Of a DNA stretch of 9,404 bases, positions 1 through 6,966 are shown in pieces. A program made the position numbers and the translations under genes. How positions within the stretch are numbered: the stretch's first letter is position 1; each line of letters starts with the position of its first letter. Below the pieces are notes generated by a model that was not told the DNA's origin, did no database searches, and was given only the letters and a program-made list of their open reading frames with translations. The DNA lies in assembly GCA_002404215.1 (NCBI GenBank), contig DHJG01000197.1, positions 9,444 through 18,847 on the forward strand, in the 5' to 3' direction. This DNA comes from Desulfosporosinus sp. UBA4726 (lineage in GTDB: Bacteria > Bacillota > Desulfitobacteriia > Desulfitobacteriales > Desulfitobacteriaceae).

Positions 1-1268
1 CTACTTGCTTGTAAACGATTAAGTGCTTCAGGCAATGTGTGTTCAATAACGAGCTTCTCAACGGATACTCCGGCATATTTAAGCCTCAAAGCAATATCCT
101 CAGCACGAAGTCCTGTGCAGATCACTTTTTGAATACGTGCTTCATGCCTTCCCAGACGTTCAAAATTGACATCCCATAACCAAGAAATATCTCGTCCATC
201 AGCAGCTAAATCATTAATCCCGATCAAAATTCGAAGGGGTTTGTCAACACCAAGCATCGTCTGAATGACTTGATCAAACCCTGTCGGGTTTTTAACGAGA
301 GTTAGGGTGATCTCCCCCTCCGGCAAATAAAACCGTTCCATCCGTCCGGCTTGCGGAATAAACTGCCTCAACCCTTTTTCAATCAGAGTGTCCTTTAAGC
401 CAAGTTGACGAGCTGCCGTAAGTGCTGCCAGAGCATTGTATAGATTATAGTATCCTTGCAGAGACAAAGTAAATGAAGTCACACCCACCCGAAACAGAAG
501 CAAGCCCTCCTCCGGACGAACGTATTGAGCCAATATTTCAGGCTCAGGGCGATGAAATCCGCACCCTAAGCACTTAAAAATCCCCAATTGCCCATAATGA
601 AAAAGCGAATAATCAAGTTCAGTGCCACATACCGGACAAAACCTTGCTTCTCGGGTTTCCTTGCTCTCAATCACACTATCCGGGGTACGTTCCACACCAT
701 AGTAAATCACCTTTGCATGATCCGTGCCAAACTGGGCAACCAAAGGATCATCCGCATTTAGCACAAGAACCGTTTCTTTAGGTAGAGATTCTCTGACCAT
801 ACGGACAGTTGTATCTAACTCCCCGTAACGATCAAGCTGATCACGAAAAAAATTGGTGACAATGGCCAAAGTGGGCGACACTTGTTCGCAAAATTTTGGC
901 ACTGTAGCCTCATCCACTTCCAGTAAAGCTAAACTTGCCCGGGATTGGCCACCCCAACCAGTATTTTGAATTAAAGCCCCAGTGATCCCTGTCACGAGGT
1001 TCGCCCCAGCTTGGTTAAAAGCAAAGGATTTTCCAGCCTCACGAAAGATACTCGCGAGGAGATTAGCTGTTGTAGTTTTCCCATTTGTCCCTGTGACCAT
1101 GATGATCCCGTCCGTATAAGGCATACTCAAGTGCCTCATAATCTCAGAGTCAATCCAGCTTGCTATCTTCCCGGGTAAGGTTGTCCCTTTTTTTCCCGTC
1201 AATAACAGCGCTATAGTTACTATTTTACCCGCCCATAGGGCTACCCAGAAACGCCATGTTCGCTTCAC
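1..1268 (-). CDS. murT: Lipid II isoglutaminyl synthase, MurT subunit (3' end beyond window)
   Basis: This is a Mur-ligase-family protein that, with the glutamine amidotransferase GatD, amidates the D-Glu of lipid II in peptidoglycan synthesis at the cytoplasmic face of the membrane. The frame is open from a GTG at 1268 to the left edge (422 codons, no stop). An AGGAGT site lies 6 bases before that GTG. Seen in order: a hydrophobic N-terminus; the ATP loop GTNGKTT (residues 60-66); LLEVDE (about 115-120); TNFFRDQLDRYGE (138-150); four cysteines C211, C214, C233 and C236 in two CxxC pairs, the zinc-ribbon insertion typical of MurT; GRME (308-311); and the C-terminal DUF1727 domain with a DGRDISWLWD block (357-366) that should carry the catalytic Asp. 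The MurT family is about 430-460 residues, so little is missing. The partner gatD is expected just left of the window. Identification is secure; the GTG start is likely. Confidence 0.93.
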   Translation of the reverse strand, partial: MKRTWRFWVALWAGKIVTIALLLTGKKGTTLPGKIASWIDSEIMRHLSMPYTDGIIMVTGTNGKTTTANLLASIFREAGKSFAFNQAGANLVTGITGALIQNTGWGGQSRASLALLEVDEATVPKFCEQVSPTLAIVTNFFRDQLDRYGELDTTVRMVRESLPKETVLVLNADDPLVAQFGTDHAKVIYYGVERTPDSVIESKETREARFCPVCGTELDYSLFHYGQLGIFKCLGCGFHRPEPEILAQYVRPEEGLLLFRVGVTSFTLSLQGYYNLYNALAALTAARQLGLKDTLIEKGLRQFIPQAGRMERFYLPEGEITLTLVKNPTGFDQVIQTMLGVDKPLRILIGINDLAADGRDISWLWDVNFERLGRHEARIQKVICTGLRAEDIALRLKYAGVSVEKLVIEHTLPEALNRLQAS

Positions 1269-1324
1269 ACACTTACTCCTTTAATATCTTGTCATTTATC
1301 ATTATATTACTATTAGCCTCATTC

Positions 1325-1352
1325 ATTGTAGCACGCTCATTTGTATTATCAA
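1325..1352 (-). promoter_or_regulatory. Probable sigma-A promoter of murT
   Basis: On the minus strand TTGATA (1352-1347) and TACAAT (1330-1325) are separated by 16 bases, each one base from consensus. Transcription would begin near 1318, about 50 bases before the murT GTG. No experimental support is implied. Confidence 0.5.
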
Positions 1353-1443
1353 CCAAAAACGGTTTGAAACAAACCTATCTTCTCAAGATATCTCCATCAT
1401 AATTACTTTTTAACTGTTTAACGGGCTCAACCTAAAGTAGCAC

Positions 1444-1483
1444 AAAAGCGCCCAGACCGGTGAAAACCAATCACAGCGCTTTT
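1444..1483 (-). terminator. Hairpin terminator after the small membrane protein gene
   Basis: AAAAGCGC (1444-1451) pairs with GCGCTTTT (1476-1483), with a smaller GGT/ACC pairing inside the loop. On the minus strand the stem runs into TTTTGTGCTACTTT, so it can end transcription of the gene that stops at 1542. The plus strand also has a T-rich tail, so it could work in both directions. Confidence 0.65.
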
Positions 1484-1541
1484 ATTATTCGATTATCTAC
1501 GGCCTTCATGTAAAGGCTTTTGACTATCACCTGTATTCTCA

Positions 1542-1799
1542 TCAAAAGGCCTTAAAACCATTGATACTTTGATTAACCAACAAATCAAGTATCGGACCAA
1601 GCACAAAGCTTAAGAAAAGCCGAAACCCTTCAGCCAAAACAAGAGTCACGCCTAAACGAAGTAGAAGCCGTCCCCAACGGGACGTTGAACTGCGTAAAAT
1701 CCCATCAAAATCAAGGGCTCCTGCAGCACCCCAACCGAGCACCAGACAAAGTATAAAAAAAGCATAACTCATCCAAGTGGTTAGATCCAAAACAGCCAC
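1542..1799 (-). CDS. Small two-helix integral membrane protein, possibly DUF1146/YwzB-like
   Basis: An 85-residue protein with two hydrophobic segments, roughly residues 7-28 and 40-70. They are joined by a short polar loop containing RSSTSRWGR, so the loop is probably cytoplasmic. The arrangement (Trp-rich first helix, basic loop, Gly/Phe-rich second helix) and the length resemble the DUF1146 (YwzB) family of Firmicutes, but I cannot confirm that by eye and no biochemical role follows from it. The frame also contains a GTG at 1808, but the Shine-Dalgarno sequence AAGGGGGTGA overlaps that codon and sits 8 bases ahead of the GTG at 1799, which is therefore the preferred start. The gene stands alone, with its own terminator and a possible promoter (TTCGCA at 1853-1848, 17 bases, TATCAT at 1830-1825). 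Confidence 0.65.
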   Translation of the reverse strand: MAVLDLTTWMSYAFFILCLVLGWGAAGALDFDGILRSSTSRWGRLLLRLGVTLVLAEGFRLFLSFVLGPILDLLVNQSINGFKAF

Positions 1800-1814
1800 T
1801 GCCCTCACCCCCTT
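1800..1814 (-). promoter_or_regulatory. Ribosome-binding site that decides the start at 1799
   Basis: AAGGGGGTGA (1814-1805, minus strand) matches the anti-Shine-Dalgarno complement AAGGAGGTGA at 9 of 10 bases. It overlaps the upstream GTG at 1808, and its GGGGG block ends 8 bases before the GTG at 1799. Confidence 0.6.
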
Positions 1815-1824
1815 GCCAAAACTT

Positions 1825-1853
1825 ATGATATAGCACAGGATTTTATGTGCGAA
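1825..1853 (-). promoter_or_regulatory. Possible promoter of the small membrane protein gene
   Basis: TTCGCA (1853-1848) and TATCAT (1830-1825) are spaced by 17 bases on the minus strand. The -35 matches 4 of 6 bases and the -10 matches 5 of 6, so this is a plausible but weak call. Confidence 0.3.
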
Positions 1854-1952
1854 CAGTGCTTGGTTTCCTAAGACTTCTGCAATAAATTATTTTAGCGTTG
1901 GGATGGACCTCTAACGTGTTTATCCATGTTTAAAGACATTTAATTCCTTCAT

Positions 1953-1993
1953 AAAGATGACCGCATCTAAATTGCTTAGATGTGGTCATCTTT
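1953..1993 (-). terminator. Long hairpin terminator after the methyltransferase gene
   Basis: An 18-bp stem (1953-1970 with 1976-1993) has a 5-base loop and one G-U-type imperfection. It begins 9 bases after the methyltransferase stop codon. The minus-strand tail is short (TTTATGAA) while the plus-strand tail is TTTATTTT, so it may also block transcription from the other side. Confidence 0.8.
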
Positions 1994-2001
1994 ATTTTGG
2001 A

Positions 2002-2847
2002 TTAGTTACGGCGAAATACCTGTAACACCCAATCTTTGAAACCTACTTTCTCAGGTGGAGGAACCGGAGTTGGTTTTCGGCCACAGGCAAGACCATAGCC
2101 AAAATAACTCCGATTTTTCTTCATGAAACCGGCATTTTTTTGCAGTCTGGTAACTAAGCTTGGCAAGTAAGCAGCTTTATCCGCGAGTCCCTTCACCAGA
2201 ACCCAATCCTTTTTGAGTTCGTTCACGATCACATTGCCATTATTCTTCATTCGTTGAGGATTCTTGAACACTACATCCTCAAATCCCGCTTGTGTTAAAG
2301 CATCGAGCCATTCTTCGGGGGACAATGGATTGGTGCCTGAACCGAAACAGGCCTCCATCTGCGTCCTAAGATTAGCGGGTAATTCAGTTAACAGCACCAT
2401 TTCTAGATCAGCAACTCTGCCCTCTGGCTTGAGTACTCTATAGAACTCCTGGTATACTTTTACTTTGTCTAAGAATACCGTAATAGATTCGGCTATTACC
2501 AAATCAAAGTGGTTATCGGTAAAGGGTAGATTATAAGCATCTGCTACCCTAAACTCCACTAAATGAGCAACGCCTTCTTTTTCCGCTCTTAAGCATGCCT
2601 TTTCAACCATTTGGGGGTTGATATCGACTCCTATGATTTTGCAACCAATCGTTTTGGCCAAGTGACAAGCCGTGAGACCGCTGCCACATCCGGCGTCAAG
2701 TACATATTCCTCGCTATTTACTTGCAAAGCGTTCAGATTTTGTTGAGTAGCAGGAAAGCCTCCTGGATGAGAACTGCCTATACCTAACCAAGCTAAAAGT
2801 TCAAAATAGTTCATTTCTTCGACTCTTTTAGTTTCTGCAATCGCCAT
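2002..2847 (-). CDS. Class I SAM-dependent methyltransferase (UbiE/Methyltransf_11 type)
   Basis: A soluble 281-residue protein predicted to move a methyl group from S-adenosylmethionine to an unidentified acceptor. The Rossmann-fold SAM site is clear: motif I VLDAGCGSG (residues 49-57), the acidic residue after strand 2 in IIGVDINPQM (about 71-80), VADAYNLPF (motif II region, about 105-113) and FDLVIAES at strand 4. The region after about residue 165 is more specific and ends in a Pro-rich and basic tail. The length fits a single-domain enzyme with a C-terminal cap. The start ATG is preceded by AAGGAGGG at 5-base spacing. The gene follows the redox operon on the same strand across a 275-base gap with a hairpin and its own promoter, so co-transcription is not required. 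The substrate is unknown: quinone, lipid and small-molecule methylation are all possible. Confidence 0.85.
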   Translation of the reverse strand: MAIAETKRVEEMNYFELLAWLGIGSSHPGGFPATQQNLNALQVNSEEYVLDAGCGSGLTACHLAKTIGCKIIGVDINPQMVEKACLRAEKEGVAHLVEFRVADAYNLPFTDNHFDLVIAESITVFLDKVKVYQEFYRVLKPEGRVADLEMVLLTELPANLRTQMEACFGSGTNPLSPEEWLDALTQAGFEDVVFKNPQRMKNNGNVIVNELKKDWVLVKGLADKAAYLPSLVTRLQKNAGFMKKNRSYFGYGLACGRKPTPVPPPEKVGFKDWVLQVFRRN

Positions 2848-2875
2848 TATTACCCTCCTTCCGCGGGTCTGTGGT

Positions 2876-2905
2876 ATTATATTCCATATAGATGATTGAT
2901 GACAT
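2876..2905 (-). promoter_or_regulatory. Probable promoter of the methyltransferase gene
   Basis: A perfect TATAAT (2881-2876, minus strand) lies 18 bases after ATGTCA (2905-2900; 4 of 6 match to TTGACA). Transcription would start near 2870, leaving a short leader that contains the AAGGAGGG ribosome-binding site. Confidence 0.5.
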
Positions 2906-2962
2906 TCTTAATCCTGAGAAACTTGAAAAAAATACCTCCAAATCGTAGTGATGTCTATTAAA

Positions 2963-3026
2963 ATATGCCCCCTTCATAATAGAAACAGTTTTATTATTTC
3001 AACTGTCTACCATAGAGGGAGCATAT
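2963..3026 (-). terminator. Imperfect 64-base hairpin, candidate terminator of the redox operon
   Basis: ATATGC (2963-2968) pairs with GCATAT (3021-3026), followed inward by CCC/GGG and, after an internal loop, ACAGTT with AACTGT around a 10-base AT-rich loop. On the minus strand the structure is followed by TTTAATAG. It lies between the end of the operon (3123) and the methyltransferase promoter. It could be a terminator, an RNA structure or a relic of a small inverted-repeat element. Confidence 0.4.
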
Positions 3027-3100
3027 CAATCCATAGAATTACCGGCTAATTTATTCCATAAAATGTTTGCTTTCAGGGTTCTAGGTCACGTAAGATTTCC

Positions 3101-3127
3101 AGTAAGCTTCTCGGTTTTAGGCTTACT
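3101..3127 (-). other. Short hairpin overlapping the stop codon of the Fe-S subunit gene
   Basis: AGTAAGC (3101-3107) pairs with GCTTACT (3121-3127), and the TAA stop at 3125-3123 is inside the stem. There is no T-run, so this may slow ribosomes or protect the 3' end rather than terminate transcription. Confidence 0.3.
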
Positions 3128-3428
3128 TGTTGTAGGTTTTGACTGTAAATTTATCCACTTTTCCGTTGATATCAGTACAGGTCCATTCAATTTCCTTATC
3201 TCCCATTTTGGGAATAAGCCGCGCAGGGTAATAGCCCAGTTGATAAGGGATTCTAGTTTCAAGAGCGCCACATCGACATGCTTTGATACAGGCCATGCAA
3301 TCCCAGCAATCTCTGGTAGACCGGCAAAATGCCTTTTTGTCTTCATTTAGTTCCATTAAATCTCCGGGACAAATTTCTTCACATTTTCCGCATCCGATAC
3401 ATTTCTCTTGATCTACTATTGGTGGCAT
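3123..3428 (-). CDS. Short AprB-like 2[4Fe-4S] ferredoxin subunit
   Basis: A 101-residue cytoplasmic iron-sulfur protein that probably passes electrons to or from the FAD subunit encoded 27 bases upstream. Cysteines at 10, 13, 16 and 20, and at 41, 44, 47 and 51, form two CxxCxxCxxxC motifs, the standard pattern for two [4Fe-4S] clusters. Two extra cysteines lie at 35 and 53. The first half resembles the beta subunit of adenylylsulfate reductase (PGDLMEL, then CWDCMAC with a Trp after the first Cys of the second motif). The segment from about residue 69 (ARLIPKMGDKEIEWT and NGKVDKF) parallels AprB. Genuine AprB is about 150 residues; this protein lacks the insertion in the first motif and the long C-terminal tail that wraps around AprA. 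The start is supported by AAGGAGG 9 bases upstream. The AprB comparison is from memory of the family, and the redox partner is inferred from gene order. Confidence 0.85.
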   Translation of the reverse strand: MPPIVDQEKCIGCGKCEEICPGDLMELNEDKKAFCRSTRDCWDCMACIKACRCGALETRIPYQLGYYPARLIPKMGDKEIEWTCTDINGKVDKFTVKTYNK

Positions 3429-3455
3429 ATCCTGATCCTCCTTTTCATTAGGTTT

Positions 3456-5207
3456 TTAGCGCTCCCCTGAAACGATTTGTTCATAAGGGCGAGTGAACAT
3501 TTCTACTTCGTTGGTCTCAGAATTGTAGCGTGAGTTAACGAAGCAATCAAATTTTTTATCGTTTTTTTCTGGGAAATCTGCGCGAGATTGCCAGCCTGGC
3601 CATCTCGTTTCTTCACGATACATCAGATGGTGTACTAGTACCTCTGAAACATCTAACCTGTCGATAATTTCATGGACTTCCATAAGTTCATGTAGATCGG
3701 AGGCGATAAGGTATTTCACCTGATCTTTCAAAATTTTGAGGTGACGCAAAGCATATTGCAGACCCTCTTTGTTCATTCTAAAGAACTGGTGCACACCACC
3801 AGCATATTCATCCATCAGGCGCTGGAGCCGTTCTTCCATTTCCCTAGGTTTAACACCATCTCCAACAATCTTGTTGCGGAAACCAGCTGCAAAGATCCGT
3901 TCTTTCTCTCTGACAATTTGCTCTTCGTTTAGCTTACCATGATCGACGCTTGCCACATATTCCACGGCAGCTCTGGCCGAAAGCAATCCTTCTGCAGCAC
4001 AACCGCCTACAAATTTATTAGGTGTACCTCCAGCAACATCACCACAGGCATACAGACCCGGTAAGGTGGTGGCTCTTTTGACATCGACCCAATAACCGCT
4101 GGCTGTATGACCGCCAACAATGTAGGGATCAGAACCATAGATCTCAATGGGTTCTTTGCTGATATCCTGGGCCCGGCTGGCCAGGAATAGCACAAAACTT
4201 GGTCGCTCGTTCAGGTAATCATACTTCATGTCCCTGATTTGGTCTGGGGTCATATGGGTGGTATCCACATAACAGGGGCCACGTCCTTCACGCCATTCAT
4301 CCATGGGCAGGTTGGCCCGAATAAAGCGAGGGGCCTCATCTCCACCCAAATGAGCATAACGAGTTTTAAGAATTTGCTCTCCCTTACAGTTAATCATCGG
4401 TGTTTTATACCCCACTGAAATAGTATCAATAGGACCGTTAAAATCTTTGGTTCTTGTGGCACACCAACGCATTTCAAATGTCGTCATTTCTGCGCCCGTA
4501 CGAATTCCCATGGCATAGCCGGTTCCAACATTAAAGGGAGAATACCAGAGTTGATGGTGGCTGTCGTTTCCGTCGTTTTGATAAGGTTTATAGAGTCCTG
4601 CCGAACCGCCGGTGGCAATCAAGGTCGCCTTAGCCCGAATCGTGTATACCTTACCGTCACGAACCCCAAACCCAATGGCACCGATCACCCTATTTCCATC
4701 CATTAAATAATTAGTTGCCACTACCCGGTTAATAATTTCGCAGCCAGACTCCCGAGTTTTTTCTGCTAAAATGATTTTCATTTCTGAACCGCTAATGGTG
4801 ATATCCCACTTACCTCGGGTCTTGTACTCCTCACCATCTGCTTCGTATTTAATGGGCATACCCCACTCTTCCCACTCTTCGATTGGCTTATTCAAGACTT
4901 CAGCCATTGAAATAGTAAGGTCTTCTCGTAGTATGCCACCCGCCTGCGAACGACTCCAGCGTACAAAATCTTCAATTGTGCGTCCTTTTTTGATATACGT
5001 GTTAATGGCGTCCATACCCCCTGCTAGGCAACCGCTCCGATCAATATGGGCTTTTTCCATTAACGTAACTTTCAGCTCAGGATTTAGGCGCTTCGCCTCG
5101 ATTGCTGCAAAGCAGCCAGCATTCCCAGCTCCGATAATTAATATATCCGTATCAATGTTAACCTCTTCTATCTGATCAACAGCATTGGGCAAACTCGCTC
5201 TCGACAT
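3456..5207 (-). CDS. AprA-like FAD-dependent reductase, fumarate reductase/adenylylsulfate reductase flavoprotein superfamily
   Basis: A 583-residue flavoprotein with no signal peptide, so cytoplasmic, predicted to carry out two-electron reduction or oxidation of a small substrate at FAD. Seen: the dinucleotide-binding motif IIGAGNAG (24-31); DRSGCLAGGMDAINTY (56-71); GKWDITISG (132-140); ATGG (198-201); WYSPFN (221-226); EMRWCATRTKD (245-255); WREGRGPCYVDT (305-316); GGHTASGYWV (365-374); and the second FAD block LYACGDVAGG (385-394). These blocks follow the order in adenylylsulfate reductase alpha. Trp221, Arg252 and His367 fall where AprA has its flavin-stacking Trp and its substrate Arg and His (31 residues between Trp and Arg in both, by my recollection). 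AprA is about 640-660 residues, so this is a shorter relative. An ATG 66 bases upstream of this start is open, but AAGGAGG lies 8 bases before the ATG at 5207. The gene sits between the transporter (20-base gap) and the Fe-S subunit. It could equally be called a fumarate-reductase-like enzyme; the substrate is unknown. Confidence 0.85.
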   Translation of the reverse strand: MSRASLPNAVDQIEEVNIDTDILIIGAGNAGCFAAIEAKRLNPELKVTLMEKAHIDRSGCLAGGMDAINTYIKKGRTIEDFVRWSRSQAGGILREDLTISMAEVLNKPIEEWEEWGMPIKYEADGEEYKTRGKWDITISGSEMKIILAEKTRESGCEIINRVVATNYLMDGNRVIGAIGFGVRDGKVYTIRAKATLIATGGSAGLYKPYQNDGNDSHHQLWYSPFNVGTGYAMGIRTGAEMTTFEMRWCATRTKDFNGPIDTISVGYKTPMINCKGEQILKTRYAHLGGDEAPRFIRANLPMDEWREGRGPCYVDTTHMTPDQIRDMKYDYLNERPSFVLFLASRAQDISKEPIEIYGSDPYIVGGHTASGYWVDVKRATTLPGLYACGDVAGGTPNKFVGGCAAEGLLSARAAVEYVASVDHGKLNEEQIVREKERIFAAGFRNKIVGDGVKPREMEERLQRLMDEYAGGVHQFFRMNKEGLQYALRHLKILKDQVKYLIASDLHELMEVHEIIDRLDVSEVLVHHLMYREETRWPGWQSRADFPEKNDKKFDCFVNSRYNSETNEVEMFTRPYEQIVSGER

Positions 5208-5227
5208 CTTGTCTTCCTCCTTCTTTG

Positions 5228-6712
5228 TTATTGAATTGGCACCCAAATTGGATACCCGATTACCGCATACCATGGAGCCATGATAAGAACCATATAAAAA
5301 ATCACCATTAAGGTGAGCGGCGCTCCGACTTTTACAAATTCACCAAAGCTAAACTCTTCAGTACCATAGGCAATCAGACAGGCAGTTACTGAAATGGGTA
5401 AAACAAACGCATAACTGTCGACGTTGAGCACCAGCATGGTAAACGCTACTGTGTTTAAATGCAGCATCGGAGCCATTGCCGCTACCACCGGTGCCAACAA
5501 GGTTACGGCTGCTACGTTACTCACAATCCCCAGTCGAGAAATCTGAACCACTATACAGATAAAGATACATACGCCCATCCAACCCCAAGCCGGCGCTAAA
5601 CCTACTAGGTTAGAGGCAATCCATTTATCGACGCCTGTTTTTTCAAAGGCTGAAACCAACGAAAGGGAGCCGCATAGCATAAGCCAGGTACCAAAAATTG
5701 TGTTCTCCTGTACCTTCTTCCAAGAAAGGTTTGTCAGACCAGGTATGAATAATAATATGACCACACCCAACGTAACAACTGCCATGCTCAGATGATGAAT
5801 CTTTTGCGTAGCCCACAGCAAAATTGCTAGTCCAAAACAGATTAAGACAACCCATTCCGTCAGACTCATCTTACTCAGTTCTTCTTTTTGCCGTTTAATG
5901 ACTTCTATACCACCAGGCACTTCAATGTTCCTCGCCTTCATGATCCAAGTGGTCCAGTAATATATAATAACTAGAACCCCCAAAAGCGGCCAGTTCATCC
6001 AAGCCCAGGTTCCCCAGGTAATCACATCTTTCTTTAAGGCTTGATTAATCGTTTGGGCTACAATAACGTTCGACATATGACTGTGCAACAACATAACCCC
6101 TGAAGCTAGAGAGGCAAATCCAATTCCAACCATGGTGATGAGCTTTCTCGCTCTCGCCCCTTCTCCTTCCTTCTCAAACAAGTTGTTTAATCCTTGAACG
6201 ATGGGTAGGAAAACCGCCCCTCGCGCGTTGGTCGCCGGAACCAAAACTGCCATTATTAAATGAGCACCCATTAATCCCTTTAACACACTTCCCACGTTAG
6301 GTTTTACTCTAGAGACAATTCCCAAAGCAATTCGCCGGTCTAAACCTGTCGTCTGCATGACTGCTGCTAAAATGAAACAGCCCAGAATAAGAAAGGTAAC
6401 ATCCTGCGTGTAGCCGCTAAAAGCATCCGGCATTTTACTGGTTGCACCAGTAAGGATTAATAATAACGGGATACCTAGACCCGAGATTGCCAGCGGGAGT
6501 CCTCCGGTTAACCAGATCATAGTCGCCCAACCCATCACTGCCATTGAAGCTCTACCTCCAACTGTAAGGCTGTGCGAGATCGGAACAAGGGTCAAAATAG
6601 CCCCAAGAACAATCCATGAAAGAATAAATCCGATTAGTGCAACTTTACTTTTCTTTGTCGTCGATGTCTTCGACACCCTACTTTGCTCTTTGGCTAATAC
6701 AACATCCGCCAT
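5228..6712 (-). CDS. DASS/SLC13-family anion transporter
   Basis: A 494-residue polytopic membrane protein of the divalent anion:sodium symporter family (CitT/SdcS/INDY relatives), which import or exchange di- and tricarboxylates, sulfate or related anions. A basic N-terminal tail of about 22 residues is followed by roughly 11-12 hydrophobic segments, and the length is typical. The two substrate/sodium motifs of the family, normally Ser-Asn-Thr, appear as PATNARG (159-165) and VSNVAAVTLLAP (397-408), so the second has Val for Thr. The polar loop at about 260-285 links the two inverted-repeat halves. The start ATG has only a modest ribosome-binding site (AGTAGGTG). It is the first gene of a three-gene operon and ends 20 bases before the flavoprotein start, so it probably supplies that enzyme's substrate, or exchanges substrate for product. 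Which anion, and whether transport uses sodium, cannot be read from the sequence. Confidence 0.88.
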   Translation of the reverse strand: MADVVLAKEQSRVSKTSTTKKSKVALIGFILSWIVLGAILTLVPISHSLTVGGRASMAVMGWATMIWLTGGLPLAISGLGIPLLLILTGATSKMPDAFSGYTQDVTFLILGCFILAAVMQTTGLDRRIALGIVSRVKPNVGSVLKGLMGAHLIMAVLVPATNARGAVFLPIVQGLNNLFEKEGEGARARKLITMVGIGFASLASGVMLLHSHMSNVIVAQTINQALKKDVITWGTWAWMNWPLLGVLVIIYYWTTWIMKARNIEVPGGIEVIKRQKEELSKMSLTEWVVLICFGLAILLWATQKIHHLSMAVVTLGVVILLFIPGLTNLSWKKVQENTIFGTWLMLCGSLSLVSAFEKTGVDKWIASNLVGLAPAWGWMGVCIFICIVVQISRLGIVSNVAAVTLLAPVVAAMAPMLHLNTVAFTMLVLNVDSYAFVLPISVTACLIAYGTEEFSFGEFVKVGAPLTLMVIFYMVLIMAPWYAVIGYPIWVPIQ

Positions 6713-6819
6713 ATAACACCTACTCTTTCTGTTTACAATTCATCAGAAATAAAACAAACATTTGAAGAGCCCCTTTCCACTCACCCCTCCGCCAATTTGA
6801 ATTGTTTACATGTGATAAT

Positions 6820-6834
6820 TTTATCTAAGTTAAA
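6820..6834 (-). promoter_or_regulatory. Candidate operator upstream of the transporter operon
   Basis: The 15-base near-palindrome TTTATCTAAGTTAAA has 6 of 7 symmetric positions paired around a central A. It lies about 110 bases upstream of the transporter start in the only regulatory gap of the operon. The size suits a Crp/Fnr-family dimer, and a regulator of that family is encoded just upstream. No convincing -35/-10 pair could be fixed nearby. Confidence 0.3.
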
Positions 6835-6894
6835 CCCAACAAAACACCGATGAAAAGACAGTTCATTGTCGTGTTGCGGACATATTAGTGCAAA

Positions 6895-6950
6895 AAACCA
6901 GCTGAGATAATTCTGGTCATACTAAAGACCAAAATTATCTCAGCTGGTTT
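6895..6950 (-). terminator. Strong Rho-independent terminator of the Crp/Fnr-family gene
   Basis: An 18-bp perfect stem (6895-6912 with 6933-6950) continues inward with GGTC/GACC. On the minus strand it runs into TTTTTT. It begins 16 bases after the regulator stop codon and separates the regulator transcript from the transporter operon. Confidence 0.92.
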
Positions 6951-6966
6951 AGGAAGGCGTGGCAGT

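Noticed and set aside
3086..3346. Minus-strand open frame of 86 codons in another frame of the Fe-S gene
   Set aside because: It overlaps the frame that holds both 4-Cys motifs and a good ribosome-binding site, so it is a shadow.
3063..3350. Plus-strand open frame of 95 codons over the Fe-S gene
   Set aside because: It is antisense to the clearly coding AprB-like gene, with no ribosome-binding site or recognisable domain.
4771..5175. Plus-strand open frame of 134 codons inside the flavoprotein gene
   Set aside because: It is antisense to the FAD-binding domain and has Ser/Ile-rich composition typical of a complementary-strand shadow.
3123..5207. Genuine AprBA for dissimilatory sulfate reduction
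   Set aside because: Both subunits are shorter than the classical enzyme, the order is with a DASS transporter, and no sat or qmo gene is visible; kept only as family resemblance.
5208..5273. Longer flavoprotein beginning at the ATG at 5273
   Set aside because: The extra 22 residues overlap the end of the transporter gene and contain the ribosome-binding site (AAGGAGG) of the ATG at 5207.
5643..5855. Minus-strand open frame of 70 codons inside the transporter gene
   Set aside because: It lies in a different frame of a well-supported membrane protein, with no supporting signals.
6741..6790. Possible 14-15 codon leader peptide (GTG after GGAGGGGTGA) before the transporter gene
   Set aside because: The ribosome-binding site is attractive, but the peptide has no run of one amino acid and no terminator/antiterminator structure follows, so attenuation is not supported.
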